Origin: Corynebacterium timonense
GTDB lineage: Bacteria > Actinomycetota > Actinomycetes > Mycobacteriales > Mycobacteriaceae
Direction of reading: 5' to 3'
Assembly: GCF_900105305.1 (NCBI RefSeq)
Contig: NZ_LT629765.1
Span: forward strand, 2,356,001 to 2,420,000
DNA length: 64,000 nt
This document shows positions 17,431 through 26,349 of the stretch, in pieces. The position numbers and the translations under genes were made by a program. The stretch's first letter is position 1, and every line of letters begins with the position of its first letter. The notes beneath the pieces were generated by a model, which saw only the letters and a program-made list of their open reading frames with translations, was not told the DNA's origin and did no database searches.

Positions 17431-18040
17431 CTGGTCGACCTCAGCGACATCCGGGGCGTAAAGGGCCTGGTCGTGTTGGGCTGGATTGTGTCGACGTCGA
17501 CCACGGTCGACCTCACGGGTTTTCCGGGGGTAGAACCGCAGGTCGCGTTGGGCTGGATTGCGCTGAGGTCGACCACGGTCGACCTCACGGGTTTTCCGGG
17601 TGTAAAACCCCTGGACGCGTTGGGCTGGATTGTGTTGAGGTCGACCACGGTCGACCTCACGGGTTTTCCGGGTGCAAAACCGCAGGTCGCGTTGGGCTGG
17701 GTTGCGCTGAGGTCGACCACGGTCGACCTCACGGGTTTTCCGGGTGTAGAACCCCTGGTCGCGTAACCCTGGATTGCGCTGAGGTCGACCACGGTCGACC
17801 TCAAGGGTTTTCCGGGTGCAAAACCGCAGGTCGCGTAACCCTGAAAGGCGTTGACGTCGACCACGGTCGACCTCACGGGTTTTCCGGGTGTAAAACCGCA
17901 GGTCGCGTAACCCTGATTTGCGTTGACGTCGACCACGGTCGACCTCAAGGGTTTAGCGTGTGTAAAACTCCAGGTCGCGTAACCCCACAAGCACTGGCCC
18001 GCCCGCCCCAGTCGACCTCAGCGAAAACCAACACGCACGA
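17431..18040. repeat. Tandem palindromic repeat array B (72-bp period)
   Basis: GGTCGACCTCA recurs at 17505, 17577, 17649, 17721, 17793, 17866 and near 17938, a 72-bp period with one 73-bp unit, plus a divergent copy at 17434 and a partial array-A-type copy near 18008. Each junction reads GAGGTCGAC-CACG-GTCGACCTC or close to it, a 9-bp stem with a 4-nt loop. The unit body CCGGGTGTAAAACC-CAGGTCGCGTAACCC is homologous to array A; the 12-bp length difference lies in the loop. A 24-residue periodic open frame exists on the minus strand, but I treat it as an artefact of 72 being divisible by three. Confidence 0.92.
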
Positions 18041-18105
18041 ACCCCTGTCAGCGCTCGCACCGGAGGCCGAACGCCGTGAGTGCTCACGCACCGGCCGCAC
18101 AAAAC

Positions 18106-18136
18106 ACGTAGTTCGATCGAGAAAACTACGTATAGT
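18106..18136 (+). promoter_or_regulatory. Inverted repeat and promoter of the hydroxyacyl-CoA dehydrogenase gene
   Basis: ACGTAGTT (18106-18113) and AACTACGT (18124-18131) are perfect 8-bp inverted arms around 10 bp. They abut a TATAGT -10 element at 18131-18136, which lies 7 bp before the ATG at 18144. This spacing implies a leaderless or nearly leaderless mRNA under a repressor that would cover the promoter. Confidence 0.5.
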
Positions 18137-18143
18137 GGGCAGC

Positions 18144-19022
18144 ATGAGTATCACAAATGTCACTGTGTTGGGCGCCGGTGTCCTCGGCGCCCAGATTGCG
18201 CTGGTCACCGCGTTTCGCGGGTTCAATGTCGTGTCCTGGGATATCAACGAGGAGGCCCTCGAGGCCGCGAGCAAGCGCTTCGACACGTTCGGCGCGCAGA
18301 TGATTGCCGAGCTGGAGGACGCAACCGAGGAGTCCATGGCGCAGGCGCGCGGACGCCTGCGCCAGACCACCGATGTGGAGGCGGCGGTCCGCGAGGCGGA
18401 TCTCGTTATTGAGGCGGTGCCGGAGAAGCTGGAGATCAAGAAGGACGTGTGGTCCCGCGTGGGCAAGGCCGCGCCGGCCGAGACGATCTTTGCCACGAAC
18501 ACCTCGACGCTGCTGCCCAGCAGCTTCGCCGAGGCGACCGGTTCTCCGGAGCGCTTCCTGGCGCTGCACTTTGCCAACCACATCTGGCTGCAGAACACGG
18601 CGGAGATCATGCCGCACGCGGGCACGGACCTGAAGTACGTCGATGTTCTGGTGGAGTTTGCGAAGAACATTGGCATGGTGCCGGTGGAGCTGAAGAAGGA
18701 GCAGCCTGGCTACATCCTGAACACGCTGCTCGTTCCGCTGCTCAACGCGGGCAAGTACCTCTATGCCAACGACATCGCCGAGCCGGCGGACATTGACTTG
18801 GACTGGCGCAACTCCTCGGGCGCTCCGCGTGGTCCCTTCGAGATCATGGACGTGATTGGCCTGCGCACGATGCTGGCCGTCGCAAAGCTCAAGGAGAACC
18901 CGGGGGACTGGGAGCGGAAGTTCATGGGCATCCTCGAAGGGATGATTGAGGAGGGCCGCATCGGTCTCGAGGCTGGCCGGGGCTTTTTCACCTACGACGA
19001 CAACGGCAAGCGGGTCGACTAA
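18144..19022 (+). CDS. 3-hydroxyacyl-CoA (3-hydroxybutyryl-CoA) dehydrogenase family protein
   Basis: The 292-residue protein has an N-terminal Rossmann motif VLGAGVLGAQIALVTAFRGF, DLVIEAVPEKLEIKKDVW, FATNTSTLLPSSFAEATG, the catalytic-His region FLALHFANHIW and a C-terminal dimerisation domain ending EGRIGLEAGRGFFTYD. It should oxidise 3-hydroxyacyl-CoA with NAD in fatty-acid or butanoate metabolism. No other beta-oxidation gene is adjacent. No Shine-Dalgarno site precedes ATG 18144, whereas a -10-like TATAGT lies 7 bp upstream, so translation of a leaderless mRNA is likely. An upstream in-frame ATG (17958) lies inside the repeat array and was rejected. Confidence 0.85.
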   Translation: MSITNVTVLGAGVLGAQIALVTAFRGFNVVSWDINEEALEAASKRFDTFGAQMIAELEDATEESMAQARGRLRQTTDVEAAVREADLVIEAVPEKLEIKKDVWSRVGKAAPAETIFATNTSTLLPSSFAEATGSPERFLALHFANHIWLQNTAEIMPHAGTDLKYVDVLVEFAKNIGMVPVELKKEQPGYILNTLLVPLLNAGKYLYANDIAEPADIDLDWRNSSGAPRGPFEIMDVIGLRTMLAVAKLKENPGDWERKFMGILEGMIEEGRIGLEAGRGFFTYDDNGKRVD

Positions 19023-19045
19023 CACCCTGCCTTTAGAATCGAGGT

Positions 19046-19942
19046 ATGACCAGCAAGATCCTCCTGTACTACAAGTTCCAGCCCGTCGCTGACCCGGAGG
19101 CGGTGCGCTTGTGGCAGCGCGACCTCTGCGAGGGGCTGGACCTGCGCGGAAGGATCATCGTGTCCCCGCACGGCATCAACGGCACGGTCGGCGGGGACAT
19201 CGACGCGTGCAAGGCGTACGCGCGCAAGACCCGCGAGTACTTCCGCGGCATCGAGTACAAGTGGTCGGAGGGCGGCAAGGAGGACTTCCCGAAGCTCAGC
19301 GTCAAGGCACGCGAGGAGATCGTCTCCTTCGGCGCGCCCGAAGAGCTGCGTGTCGACGAGCACGGGGTCGTCGGCGGCGGCACGCACCTGAGCCCGGAGG
19401 AGGTCAATACGCTTATCGACGCCCGCCCAGACGCCGTCTTCTTCGACGGCCGCAACACCCGCGAGGCGCAGATCGGCCGCTTCAAAAACGCCGTCGTCCC
19501 GGACGTGGACACCACCCATGACTTCATCGCCGAGCTCGACAGCGGCAAGTACGACTGGATGAAGGACAAGCCCGTCATCTCCTACTGCACCGGCGGGATC
19601 CGCTGCGAGGTGCTGTCGAGCCTCATGATCAACCGCGGCTTCCGCGAGGTGTACCAGATCGACGGCGGCATCGTGCGCTACGGCGAAAAGTACGGCAACG
19701 ACGGCCTCTGGGAAGGCTCGCTCTACGTCTTTGACAAGCGCATGCACACCGAGTTCGGCGCGCCCGACGACCCGAACTTCGTCCAGCTCGGCCACTGCGT
19801 GCACTGCGGGGAGGCGACCAACCAGTTCTACAACTGCGCCAACGAGCCCGAGTGCCGCGCCCAGTACCTGAGCTGCCCCGCCTGCCGCGACGAGAAGCCG
19901 CTGTGCGGGGAGTGCGCGAAAGAGGGACAGGCGGAGCGTTAG
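19046..19942 (+). CDS. trhO: tRNA uridine(34) hydroxylase, rhodanese family
   Basis: The 298-residue protein has the TrhO/YceA layout. An acylphosphatase-like N-terminal domain ([30 protein letters not shown]) is followed by a rhodanese domain with catalytic Cys181 in [12 protein letters not shown]-terminal cysteine-rich segment has [16 protein letters not shown] and [14 protein letters not shown], probably a zinc site. It hydroxylates U34 of tRNAs to 5-hydroxyuridine. ATG 19046 has a GAGGT site. Its TAG stop overlaps the TAA stop of the convergent membrane protein gene by two bases. Confidence 0.92.
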   Translation: MTSKILLYYKFQPVADPEAVRLWQRDLCEGLDLRGRIIVSPHGINGTVGGDIDACKAYARKTREYFRGIEYKWSEGGKEDFPKLSVKAREEIVSFGAPEELRVDEHGVVGGGTHLSPEEVNTLIDARPDAVFFDGRNTREAQIGRFKNAVVPDVDTTHDFIAELDSGKYDWMKDKPVISYCTGGIRCEVLSSLMINRGFREVYQIDGGIVRYGEKYGNDGLWEGSLYVFDKRMHTEFGAPDDPNFVQLGHCVHCGEATNQFYNCANEPECRAQYLSCPACRDEKPLCGECAKEGQAER

Positions 19943-20409
19943 ATGGTGTCCCGGGCGAGGATGCCCACCGTCACGGTGAGCCACCACATGGTGAACGGCA
20001 CGATGGGGATCCAGAACACGCCCATCCACGGCACCCAGCGTTCGTAGCGGTTGAGCTTGCGCACCATGATCACCGCGCAGCCGATGAGGCCGGCGACCGG
20101 GGGCACCGTGTTGATGGCGGCCCACCACAGGCGGGCGTCGCGGGTGCATAGCCAGGTGGCGGGGCCGTCGTCGCACAGCGGGCCGCCCGCGAGGCGAAAG
20201 GCGAGGGCCGTGACGAACCCGATGAGTGAGGTGAGCGCGACGGTGCCGATGGCGTAGAAAATCGCCTGGCGCGTCGAGGTGCGGTTGCGCTCCGCTACCT
20301 CGAGCGGGTCGGGCTCGTCCGCGAGGTCGTCGAAGCTTTGGGGCTCGGGACGGGGGCGGTTGTAGTAGTCGGACCTGCCGTGCAGGTCGTTCTCTGGGTG
20401 GTCGCGCAT
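19939..20409 (-). CDS. Conserved four-span membrane protein, unknown function
   Basis: I do not recognise a named family. The 156-residue protein has a polar, acidic N-terminal region (residues 1-45), then four hydrophobic stretches at about 47-68, 93-115, 123-138 and 140-153. Two cysteines (near 78 and 87) lie in the first extracytoplasmic loop and could form a disulphide. The tryptophan-rich end ([19 protein letters not shown]) is notable. It ends convergent with trhO and lies 25 bp beyond the stress-protein gene on the same strand, so it may be the last gene of the marR-usp transcript. Confidence 0.7.
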   Translation of the reverse strand: MRDHPENDLHGRSDYYNRPRPEPQSFDDLADEPDPLEVAERNRTSTRQAIFYAIGTVALTSLIGFVTALAFRLAGGPLCDDGPATWLCTRDARLWWAAINTVPPVAGLIGCAVIMVRKLNRYERWVPWMGVFWIPIVPFTMWWLTVTVGILARDTI

Positions 20410-20434
20410 GCCACCACCATAGGCGCCGCGGCGG

Positions 20435-21367
20435 CTACCCCTCGACGCGGGGGAAGATGACCACCGGAGCTGGGGCGTAGCGCAGGAACTCGCTAGCGCG
20501 CGAACCCGCGAGCACCCGCTGCTGCGCCGCGCTGGGGTGGGAGCCGAGGCAGATGAGGTCGCCCTTTTTCCATTTCACCGAGCTCACCGCCTTCTCCCAG
20601 CCGTTGCCGTACGCCAGGGTGGTCTCCACCTCGAGGGGCGGCTCTGGCTCGGCGGTGGTCTCGTCCGCAGTCTCCTCGGCGACGAGTTTAAAGGCTTCGT
20701 CGCGGGCGCGGTCCAACAGCGACAACGCCGCCTCGTAGGACTCGGCGGGCTCGGAGCCCAGGCTGTCCACGTCGGGCATTTCGGGCAGCACCGAGACGAG
20801 CCGCAACGGCACCTCGAGGAGCAGGGCGAGGCGCACAGCGCAGCGCAGGCCCGTGGTGTCCTCGCGGCCGGAGTGCAAAAGCGCCAGGTTGACGCGCGTG
20901 ACCCCTTTCTTGGAGAGCTTCAGCCCTGTGGGCACGAGGCCCAGGGACACTGGGGAGGAATGCATGAGGGCGTCGGCAGTGGGGGAGGCCAAAAAGCGCG
21001 CTTGCTTGAGGGTCGCGCTGGAGCTCAGCACAATAATGTCCGCGCCGGCGGACTGCGCGGCCGAGGTGAGCGCGGCGGGCTCGCTGGTGGCGTCGACAAG
21101 CGTGCAGGGCTCCGACGCCCACTGGTTCCGGGGGAGGTGGTCGGCGAGTGCGGCCAGTGCCTTCGAGGTGACGCTTTCCTTTTCCGCGGCAAGCCACTTC
21201 TTGTACTTCTTCGGCGCGAGAGACTTCGTCCACGAGCGCGGGGACGCCGAGAAGCGGCCCAGCCACGCTGCGAACTCCAAGCCGGCGAGGCTGGTGGTGT
21301 CCCAGCCGACTGTCAGGCGCAGCACCGAGGGGGTCTCGCTGCCGCGCTGTGGAAGATCGAGAGTCAT
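20435..21367 (-). CDS. Universal stress protein, tandem UspA domains
   Basis: This 310-residue protein has two UspA-like halves. The first is divergent (TVGWDTTSLAGLEFAAWLG, ADIIVLSSSATLKQARFL). The second is better preserved (VNLALLHSGREDTTGLRCAVRLALLLEVPLRLV, DLICLGSHPSAAQQRVLAGS), ending in VVIFPR, with the G-x2-G-x9-G ATP motif only partly kept. It lies 52 bp downstream of the MarR gene on the same strand. In C. glutamicum the MalR regulator is likewise close to a stress-protein gene and the PBP gene, as I recall. Role in envelope stress is inferred from that context. Confidence 0.8.
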   Translation of the reverse strand: MTLDLPQRGSETPSVLRLTVGWDTTSLAGLEFAAWLGRFSASPRSWTKSLAPKKYKKWLAAEKESVTSKALAALADHLPRNQWASEPCTLVDATSEPAALTSAAQSAGADIIVLSSSATLKQARFLASPTADALMHSSPVSLGLVPTGLKLSKKGVTRVNLALLHSGREDTTGLRCAVRLALLLEVPLRLVSVLPEMPDVDSLGSEPAESYEAALSLLDRARDEAFKLVAEETADETTAEPEPPLEVETTLAYGNGWEKAVSSVKWKKGDLICLGSHPSAAQQRVLAGSRASEFLRYAPAPVVIFPRVEG

Positions 21368-21419
21368 GATCGGTTCAGGAAAGGGGTAGGGGTATGGACA
21401 ACAGTCCCATTATCCCCAA

Positions 21420-21896
21420 TTAGTCCCGCTTCCCGTGAATCGGGTTGTTCACGTAGGCCTCCGCCAAGGCGTTGACCACGTCCGCGAGCTCGCTCGCCTT
21501 GCGCAGGTTCTCCTCGGAGAGGGTCGAAATCATGTCCGCGAGGTAGGCGGTGCGCTCCTCGCCCACCCGCTCGAGCTCGTCGCGGCCCTTCGTGGTCAGC
21601 TCTACGGTGACGCCGCGCCGGTCCGCTTCGTCGCGAGTGCGGTGCACGAGGCCGCGCTTTTCCAGCTGGTTGACGGTGTTGGAGGCGGTTGGCATGCGCA
21701 CGCCCTCGGCTTCGGCGATCTTGCTGATGCGAGAGGGGCCGTACTCATCGAGGCGGGCCAAGATGGACAGCTGCGGGCCGGTCAGGTCGGACTGCTCCGC
21801 GATGCGGAAGTACGTGACGTACAGGCTCGTCATCGAGGGGCGGATGCGCTCGGCGATCTCGCGGGGAGTGGGGGTAGTGCCGGAGTTTTCAGTCAT
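21420..21896 (-). CDS. MarR-family transcriptional regulator, MalR-like
   Basis: The 158-residue protein has a MarR winged helix-turn-helix: LTGPQLSILARLDEYGPSRISKIAEAEGVRMPTASNTVNQLEKRGLV, followed by the wing RTRDEADRRGVTVELTTKGRDELE, with dimerisation helices at both ends. The neighbourhood (stress protein downstream; DUF5318 and a class A PBP divergent) is that of malR in C. glutamicum, a regulator of envelope remodelling; I infer orthology from synteny. An ATTCC-N11-GGAAT inverted repeat in the divergent promoter region is a candidate autoregulatory site. Confidence 0.85.
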   Translation of the reverse strand: MTENSGTTPTPREIAERIRPSMTSLYVTYFRIAEQSDLTGPQLSILARLDEYGPSRISKIAEAEGVRMPTASNTVNQLEKRGLVHRTRDEADRRGVTVELTTKGRDELERVGEERTAYLADMISTLSEENLRKASELADVVNALAEAYVNNPIHGKRD

Positions 21897-21912
21897 CTCC
21901 TACCTTCTTTAT

Positions 21913-21933
21913 ATTCCAAAACTAAAGAGGAAT
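21913..21933. promoter_or_regulatory. Candidate MarR operator
   Basis: ATTCC at 21913-21917 and GGAAT at 21929-21933 form an inverted repeat spaced by 11 bp, between the divergent marR (start 21896) and DUF5318 (start 21970) genes in a locally AT-rich segment. MarR proteins commonly bind such sites over their own promoters. No direct evidence of binding. Confidence 0.35.
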
Positions 21934-21969
21934 CATACCACCAGCGGCCCAAAACCCAACCACGTTAGG

Positions 21970-22341
21970 ATGGCCGGGATGATCGCCTACAGCCAAGAGA
22001 TCTCGCACGAGTGGCAGCGGCGCACCCTTCTGCGGGACTTCGCCCACGGCAAAGTGCCTATCGACGCCATCTGCGACGCCGACTTCCTCCTCCGTGCGGC
22101 CGCTCAGTTCCACGGCACGGACTCTGCTCGGCCGTGCCCCGTGTGCGAGCGTACTATGCAAGAAGTGTTGTGGGTCTACGGCGACAAACTGGGGCGTAGG
22201 TCGGGCACGGCGCGCAGCGTCGACGAGGTCGAAGCGCTGGCCAACGAGGTCGGGCCGATTTCGGTTCATGTCGTCGAAGTGTGCCAACACTGCAGCTGGA
22301 ACCACCTTTTGCGCGAAGTCACAGCGTCGCCGATGGTGTGA
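21970..22341 (+). CDS. DUF5318 family protein
   Basis: The 123-residue protein contains YSQEISHEWQRRTLLRDFAHGKVPIDAICDADFLL and two cysteine pairs, CPVCERTMQEVLWVYGDKLGRR and CQHCSWNHLL, likely one zinc ribbon. It is the counterpart of the mycobacterial protein preceding ponA1 (Rv0049), and the gene order here (DUF5318, PBP, GT87-type protein) is the same, suggesting a link to envelope synthesis. Function is unknown. The start could be ATG 21970 or ATG 21979 (MIAYSQ); neither has a strong ribosome site. Confidence 0.8.
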   Translation: MAGMIAYSQEISHEWQRRTLLRDFAHGKVPIDAICDADFLLRAAAQFHGTDSARPCPVCERTMQEVLWVYGDKLGRRSGTARSVDEVEALANEVGPISVHVVEVCQHCSWNHLLREVTASPMV

Positions 22342-22424
22342 TTCGTTGACAGAGGACGTAGGGTATCACCTAGTAATTGACACGCACTCGCGGGAGCGAT
22401 GCCGGGACGATGCAGGAATAATTC

Positions 22425-24650
22425 GTGACAGATAAAGAAGACCGCACGCCCGAGGGGCAAGTAGCACACAGTACGAAGGCGGGCCAGGGTACCCGCAAGC
22501 GGAGCAAAGCCACGCAGTGGATCCTCGCGATCCTGCTCGGCCTCGCCCTGCTCGCGGCGATCCCGCTGGGCTGGTTCGTCTGGCAGTACGCCCGCGCTGA
22601 GATCCCCCAGCCGGAGGAGATCAACGCCGCTCAGGTGTCCAACATCTACTTCAACGACGGCCAGACAGAGCTCGCCCGTGTTGTCCCGGCGGAGGGCAAC
22701 CGCGTCCAGATCCCGCTCGAGGAGGTCCCCGAGGACGTGCAGAACGCGGTGCTCGCTGCGGAGGACCGCGACTTCTGGACGAACTCCGGCTTCTCCTTCA
22801 CGGGCTTCGCGCGCGCCGTCATCGGCCAGATCACCGGCAACCCGTCCGCCGGCGGCGGCTCGACGGTGACCCAGCAGTACGTGAAGAACGCCCTGGTCGG
22901 CGACGAGTACTCCTACGAGCGCAAGGCAAAGGAGCTGGTCTACTCCATCAAGATGACCAACTCGTGGAGCAAAGAGGAGATCCTCAACGCCTACCTCAAC
23001 ACCGTCTACTTCGGCCGCAACGCTTACGGCATCGAGGCGGCCGCCCACGCCTTCTTTGACAAGCCCGCCAGCGAGCTCACCGTGGAGGAGGGCGGCGTGC
23101 TCGCCGCCTCCATCCAGCTGCCGAGCCAGCTCGACCCCTGGACCAACCCGGACGGCGCCCGCGCGCGCTGGGACTACGTCATGGACGGCCTGGTCGAAAT
23201 GAACGTGATGGACGTCGAGGAGCGCCAGCAGCTGACCTACCCCGAGACGCGCGATCCGGTCACCTACTCGGCCTACACCGAGGCGACCGGCCCGAACGGC
23301 TTGATCAAGAACCAGGTGATGGAGGAGCTCGAGCGCATCGGCATCACCGAAGACGACCTGACCAACCGCGGCCTGCAGATCACGACGACCGTCAACCCCT
23401 CCCTCCAGGACGACGTCGAGCGCATCTCCAAGGAGCGCCTGTCGGTCCTGCAGGACGACGCCCGGACCGGCGTCGTGGCCATCGAACCCGCGACCGGCGC
23501 CGTCCGCGCGTACTACGGCGGCGACGATCCGAGCGGCTGGGACTACGCCAACGCCGGACTGCAGACCGGCTCCGTGTTCAAGATCTTCGCCCTTGCGGCG
23601 GCGTTGCAGCAGGGCATCCCGCTTACCGCGACGTTCTCCGACGCGCCGGTGCCGCTGCCCGGCGGCATCACCGTGAACAACTGGGACGGCGGCAACGCCG
23701 GCATGATCTCGATGGCGGAGGCGACCCGTGTCTCCTCCAACACCGCGTTCCTGCGTATCCAAAACGAGCTGGAGAACACCACCCAGGACACCGCCGACAT
23801 GGCGCACGCGCTCGGCGTCGCGCGCTCCATCCCGGGCATCCCGGTGACCCTGCGCGAAAACGGAGGCCAGCCCTACGAAGGCATCGTGCTGGGCCAGTAC
23901 CAGTCGCGTGTCCTCGATATGGCCACCGCGATGACGACGTTGACCAACCGCGGCATCTACAAGCCGACGCACTTCGTCGAGCGTGTCACCGACGCGCGGG
24001 GGGAGGTCCTCTACGAGGTAGACCGTAGCTACGAGGAGCGCCGCGTGTCCGAACAGGTCGCCGACAACGTCATGCAGGCGCTGGGCCCCGTGATCCCCTA
24101 CTCCAACGCGACCCTCGCCGGTGGGCGCCCCTCCGCCGGCAAGACAGGCACCGCCCAGATGGGCGACACCGGCACCAACAAGGACGCCTGGATGGTCGGC
24201 TCTACCCCGCAGCTCGCCATGGCTGTGTGGGTCGGCACTGCCGACAACACCTCCCCGATCTTCAACCAGTGGGGCGGCATCATGTACGGCTCCGACACCC
24301 CTGCCAAGATCTGGAAGGACGTCCTGGATACCGGCCTTGAAGGCCAGGAGTTCGAGTCCTTCCCCGAGGCGGCACCGGTGACGTGGGGCGTCAATGCTTA
24401 CAAGGGTGGCCTTGGCCTCAGCGGATCCTACGGTGGGTCGTACGGCGGATCCGGCCGTGGCACGGGCGGCGGGGGCTACGCCCCGGCGCCCCAGCCTGCC
24501 CCGGCCCCAGCCCCCGCCCCGGCACCTGCCCCCGAGCCGGCCCCGGCCCCTGCACCCGCTCCGGCACCCGCCCCGGCGCCCGCCGTGCCCGAGCCCCCGG
24601 CGCCCGTGCAGGACGCGCTCGACGCGATCGGCGAACTGCTGGGCGGCTAG
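22425..24650 (+). CDS. ponA: Bifunctional class A penicillin-binding protein (PBP1/PonA type)
   Basis: The 741-residue protein polymerises and cross-links peptidoglycan. It has a cytoplasmic basic N-terminus, one membrane helix (about 31-52), and a GT51 glycosyltransferase domain with AAEDRDFW, GGGSTVTQQYVKN (about 143-155) and AYLNTVYFGRNAYGIEAAA. The transpeptidase domain has SxxK near Ser383 (GSVFKIF), SSN, and KTGTAQ near 573. The tail from about 686 is Gly-rich then Pro-Ala repeats, probably spanning the wall. The GTG start at 22425 matches the family N-terminus. It is followed after one base by the GT87-type gene. A long minus-strand frame over it is a shadow. Confidence 0.95.
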   Translation: MTDKEDRTPEGQVAHSTKAGQGTRKRSKATQWILAILLGLALLAAIPLGWFVWQYARAEIPQPEEINAAQVSNIYFNDGQTELARVVPAEGNRVQIPLEEVPEDVQNAVLAAEDRDFWTNSGFSFTGFARAVIGQITGNPSAGGGSTVTQQYVKNALVGDEYSYERKAKELVYSIKMTNSWSKEEILNAYLNTVYFGRNAYGIEAAAHAFFDKPASELTVEEGGVLAASIQLPSQLDPWTNPDGARARWDYVMDGLVEMNVMDVEERQQLTYPETRDPVTYSAYTEATGPNGLIKNQVMEELERIGITEDDLTNRGLQITTTVNPSLQDDVERISKERLSVLQDDARTGVVAIEPATGAVRAYYGGDDPSGWDYANAGLQTGSVFKIFALAAALQQGIPLTATFSDAPVPLPGGITVNNWDGGNAGMISMAEATRVSSNTAFLRIQNELENTTQDTADMAHALGVARSIPGIPVTLRENGGQPYEGIVLGQYQSRVLDMATAMTTLTNRGIYKPTHFVERVTDARGEVLYEVDRSYEERRVSEQVADNVMQALGPVIPYSNATLAGGRPSAGKTGTAQMGDTGTNKDAWMVGSTPQLAMAVWVGTADNTSPIFNQWGGIMYGSDTPAKIWKDVLDTGLEGQEFESFPEAAPVTWGVNAYKGGLGLSGSYGGSYGGSGRGTGGGGYAPAPQPAPAPAPAPAPAPEPAPAPAPAPAPAPAPAVPEPPAPVQDALDAIGELLGG

Positions 24651-24651
24651 G

Positions 24652-26097
24652 GTGGCGGTCACGGAGCACATGGCACCCGACCCGGCGGCGCGCGTTCAGC
24701 CGGGCCGCACCGAGCCGCTCGCCCAGGGCTGGGTGGGCTTCCTCGGGGGCCCGCTCGGCCGTTTCGCTGTGCCCGGCCGGGCGTCCTTCTGGACGCCGCT
24801 GCGCGCGATCCTGGCGCTGGCCTGGGTGTTTTTGTCGCTCGGCGTGCTCAGCAAGGCGAACTGCGCCGGAGGTAGCCCCGACGAGAACGGGGTGCTCCAG
24901 CTGGACTGGTCGGGAGCGCGCCAGTACACCTCGTTCTGCTACAACGACATCGTCCCGCTCTACCACGGGCGCGGCCTCGACCAGCCCGGATTCGCCTACG
25001 ACTACTCCTGGGTCGAGGACGGCGTCACCCGGTACATGGAGTACCCGGTGCTTGCCGGCGTCTTCCAAAACATCATGGGCGCCATTGCCCGCTCGACCTC
25101 CGGCCTCGTCGCCGGCGTGCTCCCGGAGGTGGGCTGGTACTTCTATCTCACCGCCTTCGTCATGGCGGTGCTGTGGGTGGCCACGGCCCGGATGGTCGCC
25201 GAGCTGGCCGGTAACCGAGTGTGGGACACGCTGCTTGTCGTCGGCAGCCCGCTGCTGATCACCCACGCGTTCACCAACTGGGACATCCCCTCAATCTTCT
25301 TCCTGGTCGCGGCCCTCCTCGCGGCGCGGAACCGGCGCTTCTGGCTCGCCGGCGTGCTGATCGGGCTGGGCACCGCGTTCAAGCTGTGGCCCCTGTTTGT
25401 CCTCGGCGCGTACGTCACGTTGGCGCTGCGCACACGCCAGTGGCTGCCCTTCGCAAAGATGGCCGGCGCTGCGGCGCTGACGTGGGTTGCCGTCAACCTC
25501 CCCGTCTACCTGCGCAACCCCGAGGGGTGGGCCGAGTTCAACCGGCTCAATACCGAGCGCGGCTGGGAGTGGACGACGATCTACGCGGTGATTTCCCGCA
25601 TCACCGGCTGGGGCGGCTTCGACGGGGAGGGGACCCCGGTGATCCTCAACATGGTGACGCTCGTGCTCTTCGCCTCGGGCTGCGTGTTCACGCTCATCCT
25701 CGGGCTGAGGGCACCGCGGGACCCTCGGGTGGCCGAGCTGCTTTTTCTCATCGTGGCGTTCTTCCTGCTGTTCAACAAGGTGTGGAGCCCCCAGTACTCG
25801 CTGTGGCTTGTCGTCCCCGCGGTGCTCGCCCTGCCTCGCTGGCGGCTGCTTTTGGCGTGGATGACGATGGATATGATGGTGTGGCCCATCCTCATGTGGC
25901 ACCTGCTTGGCGTGGACAACAACGGCCTACCCGGGGAGGCCGTCAACGTCATCGTCATCGCCCGCGACGCCTTCGTCGTTGCGATGGTCATCCTCGTGGT
26001 GCGCCAGATGCTAGGCCGGTCGAAGGACGCGGTCGCGGCGGCCCACGGCGGCCACGACCCGCTCCTGACCACCCCAGCGCAGTGGGGGCGGCCATGA
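24652..26097 (+). CDS. GT87-type polytopic membrane glycosyltransferase-like protein
   Basis: The 481-residue protein has about ten membrane helices and the GT-C look of DUF2029/GT87 mannosyltransferases: ALAWVFLSLGVLSKANC, a first loop with acidic residues (QLDWSGARQY), ITHAFTNWDIPSIFFLVAALLAARNRR, GLGTAFKLWPLFVLGAYV and FNKVWSPQYSLWLVVPAVLALPRW. It corresponds to Rv0051 in the mycobacterial ponA1 locus. Polyprenyl-phosphate sugars are the usual donors; acceptor unknown. GTG 24652 starts one base after the ponA stop; ATG 24670 is an alternative. It overlaps the next gene by four bases (ATGA), indicating translational coupling. Confidence 0.82.
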   Translation: MAVTEHMAPDPAARVQPGRTEPLAQGWVGFLGGPLGRFAVPGRASFWTPLRAILALAWVFLSLGVLSKANCAGGSPDENGVLQLDWSGARQYTSFCYNDIVPLYHGRGLDQPGFAYDYSWVEDGVTRYMEYPVLAGVFQNIMGAIARSTSGLVAGVLPEVGWYFYLTAFVMAVLWVATARMVAELAGNRVWDTLLVVGSPLLITHAFTNWDIPSIFFLVAALLAARNRRFWLAGVLIGLGTAFKLWPLFVLGAYVTLALRTRQWLPFAKMAGAAALTWVAVNLPVYLRNPEGWAEFNRLNTERGWEWTTIYAVISRITGWGGFDGEGTPVILNMVTLVLFASGCVFTLILGLRAPRDPRVAELLFLIVAFFLLFNKVWSPQYSLWLVVPAVLALPRWRLLLAWMTMDMMVWPILMWHLLGVDNNGLPGEAVNVIVIARDAFVVAMVILVVRQMLGRSKDAVAAAHGGHDPLLTTPAQWGRP

Positions 26098-26288
26098 CCA
26101 CCCCCACCATCGTCGGCATCGTGTCCATCGTGATCGGGTTTGCGCTGATCGGGGCCTCCTTCTACGTCACGTCGCGCACGCGCAACGTCCCGCTCGCCGT
26201 CGGTCTGGGCATCGCGGCGTTCGTCTTCATCACCGTGATCCCCGTGGTCCTCGCGGTGTTTATCGCCGCGCCGAACCCGGGGGTGTGA
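26094..26288 (+). CDS. Two-span small membrane protein
   Basis: A 64-residue protein with two hydrophobic helices (about 5-27 and 34-57) separated by a short basic loop, TSRTRNVPL. It starts inside the stop of the GT87-type gene (ATGA overlap), so translation is probably coupled. I do not know its function; an accessory subunit for the preceding membrane glycosyltransferase is an inference from the overlap. Confidence 0.7.
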   Translation: MTTPTIVGIVSIVIGFALIGASFYVTSRTRNVPLAVGLGIAAFVFITVIPVVLAVFIAAPNPGV

Positions 26289-26315
26289 GGCGCTGCTCGG
26301 GCGTCGATAAGCATT

Positions 26316-26343
26316 TTGCCCTGTCATAGCGGTGGGGTACGCT
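26316..26343 (+). promoter_or_regulatory. Promoter of the rpsF-ssb-rplI operon
   Basis: TTGCCC (26316-26321) and TACGCT (26338-26343), 16 bp apart, are reasonable -35 and -10 elements about 92 bp before the rpsF start. A GCTTATCGACG word (minus orientation, 26302-26312) lies just upstream. Confidence 0.45.
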
Positions 26344-26349
26344 GGAAAA

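Noticed and set aside
17166..17990. Long minus-strand frame encoding a protein of 24-residue repeats across array B
   Set aside because: The repeat period of 72 bp keeps the frame open by itself. It has no ribosome site, its C-terminal half is antisense to the DUF1846 gene, and the protein has no sensible composition.
22266..24671. 800-residue minus-strand frame over the PBP gene
   Set aside because: Antisense shadow typical of high-GC third-position bias; the plus-strand protein has complete GT51 and transpeptidase motifs.
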